Of a stretch of 64,000 nucleotides of DNA, positions 36,859 through 46,768 are shown one piece after another. The notes under the pieces are model-generated. The model had not been told where the DNA came from. It worked only from the letters and a program-made list of their open reading frames with translations, and did not search any database. Position 1 is the stretch's first letter. Each line of letters begins with the position of its first letter. The stretch covers positions 43,197-107,196 of the forward strand of contig JAEUUG010000008.1 of assembly GCA_016787565.1 (NCBI GenBank), written 5' to 3'. The translations under genes were made by a program, and so were the position numbers. This DNA comes from Cyclobacteriaceae bacterium. GTDB taxonomy: Bacteria > Bacteroidota > Bacteroidia > Cytophagales > Cyclobacteriaceae.

Positions 36859-38103
36859 ATGATTGCATTTAATGAATTTACACTGAAGAATGGGTTACGG
36901 GTAATTGTGCATGAAGACCATACCGTTCAAATTGCAGTGATGAATATTTTATATGATGTCGGGTCACGCGATGAACGGACGGATAAGACCGGATTTGCAC
37001 ATCTTTTTGAACACCTGATGTTTGGTGGATCGGTTAACATTCCAAACTATGACGAGCCATTGCAAAAAGTAGGGGGCGAAAACAATGCCTTTACCAATAC
37101 CGATATAACCAATTATTATTTAACCGTTCCAGCAACAAATATTGAAACAGGTTTTTGGTTGGAGAGTGACCGGATGCTCAGTTTATCGTTTGATCCACAG
37201 GTTCTCGAAGTACAACGCAAAGTTGTTGTGGAAGAATTTAAGCAACGTTACCTGAATCAGCCCTATGGCGATGTCTGGCTAAAGCTTCGGCCACTGGCCT
37301 ATCAGCAGCACCCCTACCAATGGGCAACGATTGGAAAAGAAATCAGTCATATCGAAAATGCTACGATGGAAGATGTGAAGCATTTTTTCTTCCATCATTA
37401 TGTGCCAAACAATGCAATTCTGGTGGTGGCAGGAAAAGTGACAACAGCACAAGTCAGAGAGCTTTGTGAAAAATGGTTTGGACCCATTCCATCCGGAAAA
37501 GTGCCCGCCCGAAGGTTGCCGGAAGAGCCCGCTCAACGAGCAAAGCGAAAACGTGAAGTGAAAGCTGATGTGCCGGCCAGCGCATTATACAAAACCTATC
37601 ACATGCCGGGGCGGTTCCACAAAGACTATTATGCAATTGAATTGCTTAGCGATGTGTTGAGCCGGGGACAATCCAGCAGATTATATGAAAAGCTGGTGAA
37701 AGAAAAAGAAATTTTCACATCCATTTCTTCATTCACGATGTCATCGATTGATCCTGGTCTCGTGGTTGTTAATGGTCGGGTCAGAAGTGGTGTACAACTT
37801 TATGATGCTGAGAGGGAAGTCGACAGCATCATTCAAGAAGTTGTATCCGATGGGCCCACCGAGTTGGAATTAGAGAAAGTAAAAAATCAGGCGTATGCTA
37901 CATTAGAATTTGGCGAGGTAGAGGTGATGAATCGCGCCATGAATCTGGCGTTTGCTAAACTTTCCGGAAATGCGAACGAAGTCAACGAAGAGAGTAAGCA
38001 AATAGAGTCGGTTACAATTTCGGATATGAAAAGAATTGGCGCGGAAATTTTCCGTGAGGAAAACTCAAGTGTGTTGTATTATCAATCGGGTAAAAATTCG
38101 TAA
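36859..38103 (+). CDS. M16 family zinc peptidase
   Basis: This is an insulinase-like (pitrilysin) metallopeptidase of 414 residues. The inverted zinc motif HLFEH is in GFAHLFEHLMFGG near residue 48, and the distal Glu is in KVVVEEFKQRY. The second, inactive M16_C domain spans about 165-345 (HYVPNNAILVVAGKV). It has no signal peptide, so it is predicted cytoplasmic. The size matches the half-length members that form dimers. A TAnnTTTG box ends only 6 bases before this ATG; a TTG 9 bases upstream is the alternative start. ispF follows after 4 bp. Confidence 0.9.
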   Translation: MIAFNEFTLKNGLRVIVHEDHTVQIAVMNILYDVGSRDERTDKTGFAHLFEHLMFGGSVNIPNYDEPLQKVGGENNAFTNTDITNYYLTVPATNIETGFWLESDRMLSLSFDPQVLEVQRKVVVEEFKQRYLNQPYGDVWLKLRPLAYQQHPYQWATIGKEISHIENATMEDVKHFFFHHYVPNNAILVVAGKVTTAQVRELCEKWFGPIPSGKVPARRLPEEPAQRAKRKREVKADVPASALYKTYHMPGRFHKDYYAIELLSDVLSRGQSSRLYEKLVKEKEIFTSISSFTMSSIDPGLVVVNGRVRSGVQLYDAEREVDSIIQEVVSDGPTELELEKVKNQAYATLEFGEVEVMNRAMNLAFAKLSGNANEVNEESKQIESVTISDMKRIGAEIFREENSSVLYYQSGKNS

Positions 38104-38107
38104 GTCA

Positions 38108-38587
38108 ATGAAAATTCGTGTCGGTATGGGTTTCGATGTTCATCAATTGGTGGAGAACCGTGATTTCTTTTTGGGTGGAATTAAACTGCCTGCAACAAAG
38201 GGCGCTGTTGGTCACTCCGATGCCGATGTATTAATTCACGCCATTTGTGATGCGTTGCTCGGGGCAGCCAATCTCCGTGATATTGGTTTTCATTTTTCGA
38301 ATAAAGATTCGCGCTGGAGCGGAATGGACAGTAAATTTTTTCTGAAAGAAGTTACGCATATGTTAGATGAACAGGGGTGGAAGATTGGTAATGTTGACTG
38401 TACCATTTGCCTTGAGCATCCTAAAATCAATCCCTATATTCCAGAGATGAAAAAAGTACTAGCCCCGTTAATGCATATTAGCGAAGAAGATGTTTCGATC
38501 AAGGCTACAACCAATGAAACGCTGGGGTATGTTGGCCGATTTGAAGGTGTGAATGCCTACGCTGTGGCACTCATCATAAAGGATTAA
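38108..38587 (+). CDS. ispF: 2-C-methyl-D-erythritol 2,4-cyclodiphosphate synthase
   Basis: This is the enzyme of the non-mevalonate isoprenoid pathway that cyclises CDP-methylerythritol 2-phosphate with release of CMP. It has 159 residues, the normal length. The metal ligands Asp10 and His12 (GMGFDVHQL) and His44 (DADVLIHAICDALLGA) are all present, as are the ATTNETLGYVGR and GVNAYAVALI segments. I start at the ATG at 38108, 4 bp after the peptidase stop; an upstream start would add 24 residues unlike any IspF. Coupling to the peptidase gene is likely. Confidence 0.97.
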   Translation: MKIRVGMGFDVHQLVENRDFFLGGIKLPATKGAVGHSDADVLIHAICDALLGAANLRDIGFHFSNKDSRWSGMDSKFFLKEVTHMLDEQGWKIGNVDCTICLEHPKINPYIPEMKKVLAPLMHISEEDVSIKATTNETLGYVGRFEGVNAYAVALIIKD

Positions 38588-38588
38588 A

Positions 38589-39641
38589 CTATTTGTCGCT
38601 TCCGCCTAATACAATAGCGAGCGTTTTTAAACCAGGCGTCCGGTCAGCAATTAGTTTCAAGATTCCGATAAATGGAATAAACAAAATCATTCCGGCTACG
38701 CCCCACAAAATTCCTCCGGTGATGATGGCCACAATGGTAACCAATGTGTTAATCTTTAACCGACTGCTCACAGCCAACGGAAAAATCAGATTAGCTTCAA
38801 GATACTGCACAACGGCAAACACAGCTATAACACCCAACGGATACCAGATTGAATTGTATGTAATCCACGCCACCGATATCGGCAACAGCGAGGCCACCAG
38901 TATGCCAACGTACGGAATAAATGTAAGGAGAGCAGCAATCAAGCCGAATAACAGGGCATGGGGTATTCCGAGTATATACAATCCGAGTGAATTTAGTACG
39001 CCAACAATCAGGTAGACCAGCAGCATGCCTTTTATGAAATTGTAGTACGAATCAATGCTCAGGTGGAGGATTTCGCGTATCCGCTCTTTTCCTTGTTTGG
39101 GAAATAGCCGAAACAAGACTTCTATCCATCGGTCGCGGTGATACAAAATCAGTACTGCATAAATGGGAATCAGAATCAGCAACACAGCCGATACCGCTGA
39201 AGCAGAAATGGTTTTTTGAATGAGTGACATGGCATCGCCACTGGATTGATTCATGATGCTGTTGACCCACGCTGTTTGTTTTTCTTTGCTGATATTAAAT
39301 TCGCTACTCAGCCACTGACCAATTTCATCATACGATGTCAGTAATTTATCTTGTAAACCAGACCATTCATGTGAGAAGCTGACAATTTGTTGGATTAACA
39401 AGGCAACAATTCCACAGGTTAGAACAATAAGTAAGGATAAGCTGAGAAGAATGGCAGCCATCCTTTTTATTTTGTGTCGTTCCAGCCAGAGACAGATGGG
39501 ATAGAGCACACAGCTGATCAGTAAAGCAAATGAAAGCGGCACTAAAAGGGGTCTTCCGAAATACAAGATCACCGAAGTAAAAAAAATGTATTGGAGAATT
39601 TGAAGCGATGAAATTGGTGAGGAAGGAAATCGCAGACGCAT
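38589..39641 (-). CDS. AI-2E (YdiK/PerM) family permease
   Basis: This is a polytopic inner-membrane protein of 350 residues with about eight membrane segments: three at the N-terminus and the rest after a soluble region at about 120-190. The family motif is seen in GIPHALLFGLIAALLTFIPYVGILVASLLP, and VQYLEANLIFPLAVSSRLKINTLVTIVAI is typical. Named for autoinducer-2 export (TqsA), most members have other or unknown roles, including Na+/H+ antiport. I take ATG 39641; the longer GTG start at 39716 would add 25 residues and overlap the divergent mnmD gene. It converges with ispF. Confidence 0.88.
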   Translation of the reverse strand: MRLRFPSSPISSLQILQYIFFTSVILYFGRPLLVPLSFALLISCVLYPICLWLERHKIKRMAAILLSLSLLIVLTCGIVALLIQQIVSFSHEWSGLQDKLLTSYDEIGQWLSSEFNISKEKQTAWVNSIMNQSSGDAMSLIQKTISASAVSAVLLILIPIYAVLILYHRDRWIEVLFRLFPKQGKERIREILHLSIDSYYNFIKGMLLVYLIVGVLNSLGLYILGIPHALLFGLIAALLTFIPYVGILVASLLPISVAWITYNSIWYPLGVIAVFAVVQYLEANLIFPLAVSSRLKINTLVTIVAIITGGILWGVAGMILFIPFIGILKLIADRTPGLKTLAIVLGGSDK

Positions 39642-39709
39642 GGTTAAATATACCAGTAAAAAGAACGTACAATTGAGAAAACATGCACAAAATTCACTAG
39701 CATTGAACT

Positions 39710-40387
39710 GTGACACATAATACAGAAATGATTATTACCGGTGACGGTTCTCACTCGTTGCTGAACAAAGAAATGAACGAGACGTACCATTCTGTGCACG
39801 GAGCAGTTCAGGAGTCGCAACATGTATTCATTCATCACGGACTTGACCTTCTGCTAAACGATGCCGGTCGGGATGAAATAAGAATTTTTGAAGTAGGTTT
39901 TGGCACCGGACTGAATGCCCTTCTTACGTGTCAATGTCTGAGTGGAAATTCAAAAAAAGTTTTCTACTCAACCGTAGAGGCTTTTCCGCTTTCGGAAGAA
40001 ATCTGGGCAAAACTGAATTATGCCAATTTGCAGACGCCTGGAGGAATCTTTTCCAGAATTCACCAATCACTGTGGGAATCGTTTCAACAGATTACGCCCG
40101 AATTTCAACTTCGTAAGTTGCACTCCACGCTGCAACAACTCATACTGCTGCCCCTTGAGTTTGATCTTGTTTATTTTGATGCATTTGCACCAAACAAGCA
40201 ACCTGAAATGTGGGACCTGGCAATTTTGAAAAAAGTGGCAGATGCCATGAAACCCGGAGGCATTTTGGTCACCTATTGTGCCAAGGGGCAGTTGAAACGC
40301 GATTTGGCATCATTAGGCTTCGTGGTTGAGACACTTCCCGGACCGCCCGGAAAAAAAGAAATGGTCAGAGCCAGAAAGGCAGTTTAA
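39710..40387 (+). CDS. mnmD: tRNA (mnm5s2U34) methyltransferase MnmD
   Basis: This SAM-dependent methyltransferase finishes the wobble modification 5-methylaminomethyl-2-thiouridine. It corresponds to the methyltransferase half of MnmC, without the FAD oxidase domain. It has up to 225 residues. The N-terminal tag GDGSHSLLNKEMNETYHSVHGA is characteristic. The SAM motif I is IFEVGFGTGLNALL, and the later motif LVYFDAFAPNKQPEMWD is the DUF752 signature. Translation may start at GTG 39710 or ATG 39728; neither has a clear ribosome site. Confidence 0.9.
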   Translation: MTHNTEMIITGDGSHSLLNKEMNETYHSVHGAVQESQHVFIHHGLDLLLNDAGRDEIRIFEVGFGTGLNALLTCQCLSGNSKKVFYSTVEAFPLSEEIWAKLNYANLQTPGGIFSRIHQSLWESFQQITPEFQLRKLHSTLQQLILLPLEFDLVYFDAFAPNKQPEMWDLAILKKVADAMKPGGILVTYCAKGQLKRDLASLGFVVETLPGPPGKKEMVRARKAV

Positions 40388-40526
40388 CCTATGTGGTATA
40401 TTCAATTCACGAAAGTACGATAGAAGTCAAGAACGAATTGCCATAATCTCAATCGTTTTCGCTTAAAGTCGCAATTTTCAAAATCACTTCTTCTGCAATC
40501 GTTGACACTTTTCATATTTTAAAACA

Positions 40527-40587
40527 TTTCGAATCATTTCTGAAAAGATTCGAAAAATTCTGCTCACAGTACTGTTTAACAGAATTT
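40527..40587. promoter_or_regulatory. Nested inverted repeats upstream of gltB
   Basis: Three perfect dyads lie in the 280-base gap before gltB. TTTCGAATC/GATTCGAAA occupies 40527-40535 and 40547-40555. AAATTCTG/CAGAATTT occupies 40555-40562 and 40580-40587. The palindrome ACAGTACTGT (40566-40575) is nested almost exactly at the centre of the second. No T-tract follows, so they are not terminators. They lie about 40-100 bases upstream of a plausible -7 box (TTAATTTG, 40616-40623), where an activator or repressor of glutamate synthase could bind. The rest of the gap shows nothing else. Confidence 0.4.
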
Positions 40588-40667
40588 CCTGCCGTTAGTT
40601 TGATAACTTCAAAAATTAATTTGGCCTTATACGACCCAATTAATAATGCGTAACAACAACCAGAAGA

Positions 40668-43600
40668 ATGCAGAAGACCAGTCAAAGCCTCTACACACCG
40701 GAACTCGAACACGATGCCTGCGGTATTGGGTTCGTAGCCAATATTAACGGAACCAAGACGAACCAAAACCTTCGGGACGCGCTCTCTATGTTGGAAAATA
40801 TGGAGCACCGTGGAGGAAGGGGAAGCAGCCCTAAAACCGGAGATGGAGCCGGAATACTCATTCAAATTCCACACGATTTTTTTGCTGAAGAAGCAGCACG
40901 CATTGGATTTGAATTACCAGCCTGTGGAAAGTATGGTGTGGGTATGGTTTTTTTCCCCCGCGATAAGAAGGTAATGAATGCCTCGCGGGAGGTGTTGAAA
41001 AAAAACATCAAGTTACTTGGCCTGGAGCTGATTGGTTTCCGCGGAGTTCCCGTTGATCACAGCGTGCCGGGTCCAGGGGCAGCAGAAGTTGAACCGGTTA
41101 TTGAGCAGGTATTTGTAAAGCCAGTTGAGGAGTCAGTTACTGCAGACGCATTGGAGCGTAAGCTTTTTGTGCTGCGAAATTTTACTTCGCATACTATTTC
41201 ACGGGAAGTAAAGGGTAGCAACAAAGAGTTTTATATTACCAGCTTCTCTTGCCGTACAATTGTTTACAAAGGCCAGTTGAGAACCGAGCAGTTGCGTCAA
41301 TATTATTTCGATCTTCAGGATCCGCGGCTGCGAACTGCCCTCGCCCTTGTTCACTCCCGTTTTTCAACCAATACTTTTCCTAACTGGAAACTTGCTCAGC
41401 CCTTCCGCTACATCGCCCACAATGGTGAGATCAACACCATCCGTGGTAACGTGAATAAAATGAAATCGAAAGAGGCATTGTTCAAGTCGGCTCTTTTTAC
41501 AGAAGAAGAATTGAAAATGCTTTTGCCCATCACCAGTCCCGATGGCTCTGACTCTGCTAACCTGGATGCACTCGTTGAAATGTTGGTGTTGGCAGGCCGT
41601 ACCATTCCGCATGTGATGATGATGCTGGTGCCGGAAGCCTGGCAGGATAATAAACTGATGGATCCACATCGTAAGGCATTTTATAAATATCACGCTTCCA
41701 TGATGGAGCCGTGGGATGGGCCAGCCGCCTTGGTATTTACCGATGGAACACGTATTGGTGCTACACTTGATCGCAACGGCCTTCGTCCGCTTCGCTATTG
41801 CGTAACCCGTTCCGGAAGAATCATTGCAGCATCAGAAGCAGGGGCCTTGCCGGTAGAGCCGAAAGATATTTTAGAGAAGGGGCGCATCACTCCGGGAAAA
41901 ATGCTCATGATTGATCTGGAACAAGGCAAGGTTCTAGACGATGAGAAAGTGAAGCGCACGGTGTATGAAGGCAAACCGTATTACAACTGGATTATTCAAA
42001 ATCGCCTAAAGTTGCGGCTGGAGCCGGAGCAGGATTGGTTTGAAGATAATTTCGATGAAAAAACACTTATATCGCGACAGAACGCTTACGGGTATACATC
42101 AGAAGATTTAAAGACCATCATCACACCTATGGCCGAAAAAGGCTATGAGGCGATTGGCTCCATGGGTGACGATACGCCTCCTGCCATTCTCTCGCAGGAG
42201 AGCCGGCATATTTCAAATTACTTCAAACAACTTTTTGCACAAGTAAGCAATCCGCCTATCGATCCGATTCGCGAGCGGCTGGTCATGTCATTGTTTACAC
42301 GGATAGGTGTAAGCTTAAACGTGCTGGAAGAAACTCCGCAGCATACCAACCAGATTCACATTTCACAACCAGTGTTATTGAATTCTGATCTGGAGAAACT
42401 GAAGCACTTACCTGAACATGGTTTTGAATATGCGGTTATCCGATCTGTTTTTTTAGCGGATGGTAAACCCGGTCGCTTGGAAGAGAGCCTCAATAGAATT
42501 TGTGCGGAAGCCGAAAAGGCTGTTCGTGCAGGCAAGAAAATTCTGGTCATCTCCGATAAGAAAATAAGTTCCGAATACGCTCCCATTCCATCAATGTTGG
42601 CCATCGGTGCTGTGCATCATTACCTTGTTGAGAGACGCATTCGAACCCTAACGGGTTTGTTGGTGGAAGCCGGTGATGTTTGGGAGGTTCATCATTTTGC
42701 TACAATCATCGGATACGGTGCCAGTGCCATCAACCCATACATGGCGTTGGAGACTATTCACTTCATGAACAAGCAGGGACTTTTCCATAAGCCCATGAAG
42801 GATGAAGAGGCATTTGCCAATTACCAGAAGGCTATTGGAAGCGGACTTTTGAAAGTAATGTCGAAGATGGGTATCAGTACGTTGCAATCATACCAGTCGT
42901 CACAGATATTTGAAGCGCTCGGCCTCAGCAGCGAGGTGATCGATAAATGCTTCAAAGGAACCATCAGCAGACTAGAAGGTTTATCATTCGATGACTTAGC
43001 GCAGGAGGTATTGGTACGTCATAAGATAGCGTTTACACAGGAGCCTACAAGCTTGCAGGTAGGTGGCATTTACCAGTGGAAGCGCAGGGGTGAAAAGCAC
43101 TTGTTCAATCCTGAGACGATTCATTTACTTCAACATTCCACGAAGTCGAACAATTATCAACTGTATAAAAAATTCGCCCAGGTCATTAATGACCAAACGC
43201 GCAACCAGCTTACGTTTAGAGGTTTGATGGAGTTCAAGAAACGTACGCCTGTTCCCCTCGATGAAGTTGAACCTGTTGAAGAAATTTTCAAGCGCTTTGC
43301 TACCGGTGCCATGTCCTTCGGTTCGATATCGCATGAAGCGCATTCTACATTAGCCATCGCGATGAATCGCATCGGTGGAAAGAGTAACAGTGGTGAAGGG
43401 GGCGAAGATGAAATTCGATTTGAGCGAAAGCCCAATGGTGATTGGGAGCGTTCTGCTATAAAGCAGGTTGCTTCCGGCCGGTTTGGTGTTACCAGCTATT
43501 ACCTGAGCAATGCAGATGAATTGCAGATTAAAATGGCGCAAGGCGCAAAGCCCGGTGAAGGCGGTCAACTTCCGGGTGATAAAGTAGATGAGTGGATTGG

Positions 43601-45197
43601 CCGTGTTCGCCACTCAACTCCAGGAGTAGGATTAATTTCTCCCCCTCCTCATCACGATATTTATTCCATCGAAGATTTAGCGCAGTTGATTTTTGATTTG
43701 AAAAATGCCAATCGTCAGGCCCGCATTAACGTGAAGTTGGTTTCACAGGCTGGTGTAGGAACGGTAGCTGCGGGAGTAGCGAAAGCCAAAGCCGATGCGA
43801 TATTGATTTCAGGAGCGGATGGTGGTACAGGTGCGTCTCCGATCAGTTCGGTGCGTCATGCCGGTTTGCCGTGGGAACTTGGGCTTTCGGAAGCACACCA
43901 AACATTGGTGAAAAACAATTTGAGAAGCCGTGTGGTGTTACAAACAGACGGCCAGATACGAACCGGTCGTGACATTGCCATTGCAGCGTTACTGGGTGCC
44001 GAAGAATGGGGTGTTGCAACGGCCGCGCTGGTGGTGGAAGGGTGCATCATGATGCGGAAGTGTCATTTGAATACATGCCCCGTTGGCATTGCTACGCAGG
44101 ATGCGGAGCTTCGTAAGCTCTTTACAGGCGATCCGGATCATGTTGTAAATTTCTTCCGCTTCCTGGCACAGGATTTACGGGAGGTAATGGCCGAGTTGGG
44201 TTTCAGAACCGTGAATGAAATGGTTGGTCGCACTGATCTGTTACGTGTGCGCACCGATATTGATCATTGGAAAATCAAGAAGCTTGATCTTTCTCCGATT
44301 CTTCATCGCGAGCCGGCACGCGAGCACATCGGGTTATATAAACAAATCGAACAGGATTTTGAATTAGAGAAGGTGCTCGACTGGAAACTGGTGGAGGCTG
44401 CTGCCAACGCCCTTGAAGAATGTGAGCCCGTTCGTGAGCGATTCATTATCCGGAATACAGACCGTTCAACCGGGGCATTACTTTCCAATGAAGTTTCCAA
44501 GAAATATAAGGGAGCCGGATTGCCGGAAGACACCATTCATTTTCAGTTTAAAGGATCAGCCGGTCAGAGTTTCGGAGCATTTGCTGCGCCCGGTTTAACC
44601 TTTGAACTCGAAGGCGAAGCCAATGATTATTTCGGAAAGGGTCTATCGGGCGCCAAGCTTATTGTCTATCCTGACAAGGAAGCTTCCTTTAAGCCGGAAG
44701 ACAATATCATCATTGGTAACGTGGCCTTCTATGGTGCAACATCCGGGGAAGCGTATATCCGCGGACAAGCAGGTGAACGTTTTTGTGTTCGTAACTCAGG
44801 TGTAAAAGCTGTTGTAGAAGGCGTAGGTGATCATGCTTGCGAATACATGACAGGTGGAAGAGTTGTGGTGCTGGGCAAAACCGGTAGAAATTTTGCGGCT
44901 GGTATGAGTGGTGGTATTGCCTATGTATTTGATCCGGAGCATGCCCTTGAAAGACTTTCGAATAAAGACATGGTAGAACTGGAAACCATGACGGAGGATG
45001 ATGCGAAAGAAGTAAGAGCCATGATTGAGAAGCACTTCAAATACACCGGCAGTGATCCTGCTGAATGGGTATTGGAGAATTGGACTTCGGCAATCGAATT
45101 GTTTGTAAAGGTTATGCCGAAAGATTACAAGGCCGTATTGATGAAACAGAAGACTGTGAAGACTTTAGCGAAGTCAAAGACTATAGCTGTAAAATAA
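40668..45197 (+). CDS. gltB: Glutamate synthase large (alpha) subunit
   Basis: This is the large chain of NADPH-dependent GOGAT, which makes two glutamates from glutamine and 2-oxoglutarate. It has 1509 residues, the normal length. The class II glutamine amidotransferase domain starts at Cys18 (HDACGIGFVA) after a short propeptide that is normally removed. It is followed by the central domain and the FMN-binding synthase domain (KPGEGGQLPGDKV, ISGADGGTGASP). The 3Fe-4S cluster motif is CIMMRKCHLNTCPVG. The C-terminal GXGXG beta-helix ends the chain. gltD follows after 48 bp. Confidence 0.98.
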   Translation: MQKTSQSLYTPELEHDACGIGFVANINGTKTNQNLRDALSMLENMEHRGGRGSSPKTGDGAGILIQIPHDFFAEEAARIGFELPACGKYGVGMVFFPRDKKVMNASREVLKKNIKLLGLELIGFRGVPVDHSVPGPGAAEVEPVIEQVFVKPVEESVTADALERKLFVLRNFTSHTISREVKGSNKEFYITSFSCRTIVYKGQLRTEQLRQYYFDLQDPRLRTALALVHSRFSTNTFPNWKLAQPFRYIAHNGEINTIRGNVNKMKSKEALFKSALFTEEELKMLLPITSPDGSDSANLDALVEMLVLAGRTIPHVMMMLVPEAWQDNKLMDPHRKAFYKYHASMMEPWDGPAALVFTDGTRIGATLDRNGLRPLRYCVTRSGRIIAASEAGALPVEPKDILEKGRITPGKMLMIDLEQGKVLDDEKVKRTVYEGKPYYNWIIQNRLKLRLEPEQDWFEDNFDEKTLISRQNAYGYTSEDLKTIITPMAEKGYEAIGSMGDDTPPAILSQESRHISNYFKQLFAQVSNPPIDPIRERLVMSLFTRIGVSLNVLEETPQHTNQIHISQPVLLNSDLEKLKHLPEHGFEYAVIRSVFLADGKPGRLEESLNRICAEAEKAVRAGKKILVISDKKISSEYAPIPSMLAIGAVHHYLVERRIRTLTGLLVEAGDVWEVHHFATIIGYGASAINPYMALETIHFMNKQGLFHKPMKDEEAFANYQKAIGSGLLKVMSKMGISTLQSYQSSQIFEALGLSSEVIDKCFKGTISRLEGLSFDDLAQEVLVRHKIAFTQEPTSLQVGGIYQWKRRGEKHLFNPETIHLLQHSTKSNNYQLYKKFAQVINDQTRNQLTFRGLMEFKKRTPVPLDEVEPVEEIFKRFATGAMSFGSISHEAHSTLAIAMNRIGGKSNSGEGGEDEIRFERKPNGDWERSAIKQVASGRFGVTSYYLSNADELQIKMAQGAKPGEGGQLPGDKVDEWIGRVRHSTPGVGLISPPPHHDIYSIEDLAQLIFDLKNANRQARINVKLVSQAGVGTVAAGVAKAKADAILISGADGGTGASPISSVRHAGLPWELGLSEAHQTLVKNNLRSRVVLQTDGQIRTGRDIAIAALLGAEEWGVATAALVVEGCIMMRKCHLNTCPVGIATQDAELRKLFTGDPDHVVNFFRFLAQDLREVMAELGFRTVNEMVGRTDLLRVRTDIDHWKIKKLDLSPILHREPAREHIGLYKQIEQDFELEKVLDWKLVEAAANALEECEPVRERFIIRNTDRSTGALLSNEVSKKYKGAGLPEDTIHFQFKGSAGQSFGAFAAPGLTFELEGEANDYFGKGLSGAKLIVYPDKEASFKPEDNIIIGNVAFYGATSGEAYIRGQAGERFCVRNSGVKAVVEGVGDHACEYMTGGRVVVLGKTGRNFAAGMSGGIAYVFDPEHALERLSNKDMVELETMTEDDAKEVRAMIEKHFKYTGSDPAEWVLENWTSAIELFVKVMPKDYKAVLMKQKTVKTLAKSKTIAVK

Positions 45198-45245
45198 TAT
45201 TTCGAAAGATAATTCATTGTGTAGCGCATAAACACGTAAAAAGGA

Positions 45246-46718
45246 ATGGGACAAGTTGATGGATTTATGAAGTTTGATCGCCAGATGCCCAAGTCGCGCG
45301 ATCCAAAAGAGCGTTTAAAAGATTACAAGGAAGTATATGCACCACTCGATAAGGAGAAGCTGAAGCAACAGGCTGCACGTTGTATGGATTGTGGTGTTCC
45401 GTTTTGTCATAATGGTTGTCCGCTTGGTAATAATATTCCGGATTTTAACGATGCTGTATACGAGGGCAAATGGGAGGAAGCAATTCATATCCTTTCCAGT
45501 ACGAATAATTTTCCGGAGTTCACCGGAAGAATTTGTCCCGCTCCCTGTGAAGCCAGTTGTGTGCTGAGTATAAACAATAAGCCTGTCACCATTGAGTACA
45601 TTGAAAAGACTATTGCTGAAACAGCTTTTGAAAAGGGATATATAAAGGCCAATCCACCCACAAGCAGAACAGGGAAACGGGTTGCGATAGTTGGTTCAGG
45701 TCCGGCAGGACTGGCCGCTGCGGCCCAATTGAATAAAGCCGGGCACTGGGTTACAGTATTTGAGCGAAGCGACAGAATTGGAGGATTGCTTCGGTATGGT
45801 ATCCCGGACTTTAAGCTGGAAAAGAATGTGCTCGATCGCAGAATCCGGTTGATGGAACAGGAAGGGATCATCTTTCGAACAAATGCACACGTGGGTGTAA
45901 ATATTTCTGCACAACATCTGCAAAAGGAATTTGATGCCGTAGTGATTTGCGGAGGTGCTTCTGCTCCACGTGATCTTCCTATTCCCGGAAGGCAGTTTAA
46001 AGGGGTTCATTTCGCAATGGAGTTCCTGACCCAGCAGAACAAGCGTGTTGCTGGTGACAGAATTTTTTCAGGCGATATTTTAGCCACTGGTAAGAATGTC
46101 CTGGTGATTGGAGGAGGAGATACCGGTTCTGATTGTGTGGGTACCTCAAACCGACATGGCGCAAAGACTGTTTCGCAGATTGAACTATTAGCCAAACCTC
46201 CCCTGCAGCGTAAGGATGATAATCCCTGGCCTTTATGGCCGATGGTGTTGATGACATCCTCTTCACATGAAGAGGGCGTTGACCGGCAATGGTCAATTTT
46301 AACGAAAGAATTTTTAGGCGACAACACCGGCAGACTAACAGGCTTGAAGGTGGTGGAGATTAAATGGGGCGTTAATGATGAGGGTAAAATGGGATTTGAG
46401 GAGATTGCAGGTACAGAGCGAATTCTAGCCTGCGAATTGGCATTTCTCGCCATTGGTTTTGTAGGCGCTGAAAAGGGTGGCATGATAGACGAACTGAAAA
46501 TTGAGCTTGATGCGCGTGGGAATATCAAAACTGAAAATTACATGACAACCCAGGAGGGAATATTTGCCGCGGGGGATATTCGCAGAGGGCAGTCGTTAGT
46601 AGTTTGGGCCATTTCAGAAGGCCGGGAAGCAGCCCGGGCAGCCGATACCTGGTTGATGGGCACCTCTTCACTGGAGGCAAAAGATGAATCGTTTATTCAC
46701 ATTGCGCAAACCGAATAG
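45246..46718 (+). CDS. gltD: Glutamate synthase small (beta) subunit
   Basis: This is the NADPH-oxidising subunit of GOGAT, 490 residues. The N-terminal 4Fe-4S region has CMDCGVPFCHNGCPLGN (about 42-58) and CPAPCEASCV (about 98-107). An FAD-binding Rossmann motif VGSGPAGLAAAAQLNKAG is at about 150-167, and an NADPH motif VIGGGDTGSDCVGTS lies further on. Electrons pass from NADPH through FAD and the clusters to GltB. It forms an operon with gltB and ends at a strong terminator. Confidence 0.97.
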   Translation: MGQVDGFMKFDRQMPKSRDPKERLKDYKEVYAPLDKEKLKQQAARCMDCGVPFCHNGCPLGNNIPDFNDAVYEGKWEEAIHILSSTNNFPEFTGRICPAPCEASCVLSINNKPVTIEYIEKTIAETAFEKGYIKANPPTSRTGKRVAIVGSGPAGLAAAAQLNKAGHWVTVFERSDRIGGLLRYGIPDFKLEKNVLDRRIRLMEQEGIIFRTNAHVGVNISAQHLQKEFDAVVICGGASAPRDLPIPGRQFKGVHFAMEFLTQQNKRVAGDRIFSGDILATGKNVLVIGGGDTGSDCVGTSNRHGAKTVSQIELLAKPPLQRKDDNPWPLWPMVLMTSSSHEEGVDRQWSILTKEFLGDNTGRLTGLKVVEIKWGVNDEGKMGFEEIAGTERILACELAFLAIGFVGAEKGGMIDELKIELDARGNIKTENYMTTQEGIFAAGDIRRGQSLVVWAISEGREAARAADTWLMGTSSLEAKDESFIHIAQTE

Positions 46719-46768
46719 TAAAATCAAAGACGCTCTTTATATATAAGTTTAGGTTAACTGAAAAGAGT

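Noticed and set aside
38036..38107. N-terminal extension of IspF starting inside the peptidase gene
   Set aside because: The extra 24 residues do not resemble any IspF, and the ATG at 38108 gives the exact family length with Asp10 and His12 correctly placed.
39642..39716. Longer GTG start for the AI-2E family permease
   Set aside because: The added Cys-rich residues would overlap the divergent mnmD start; the ATG at 39641 gives the normal family N-terminus.
40527..40555. TTTCGAATC/GATTCGAAA hairpin as the mnmD terminator
   Set aside because: It is AT-rich, has an 11-base loop, is not followed by a T-run and lies 140 bases past the mnmD stop; a regulatory site is more likely.
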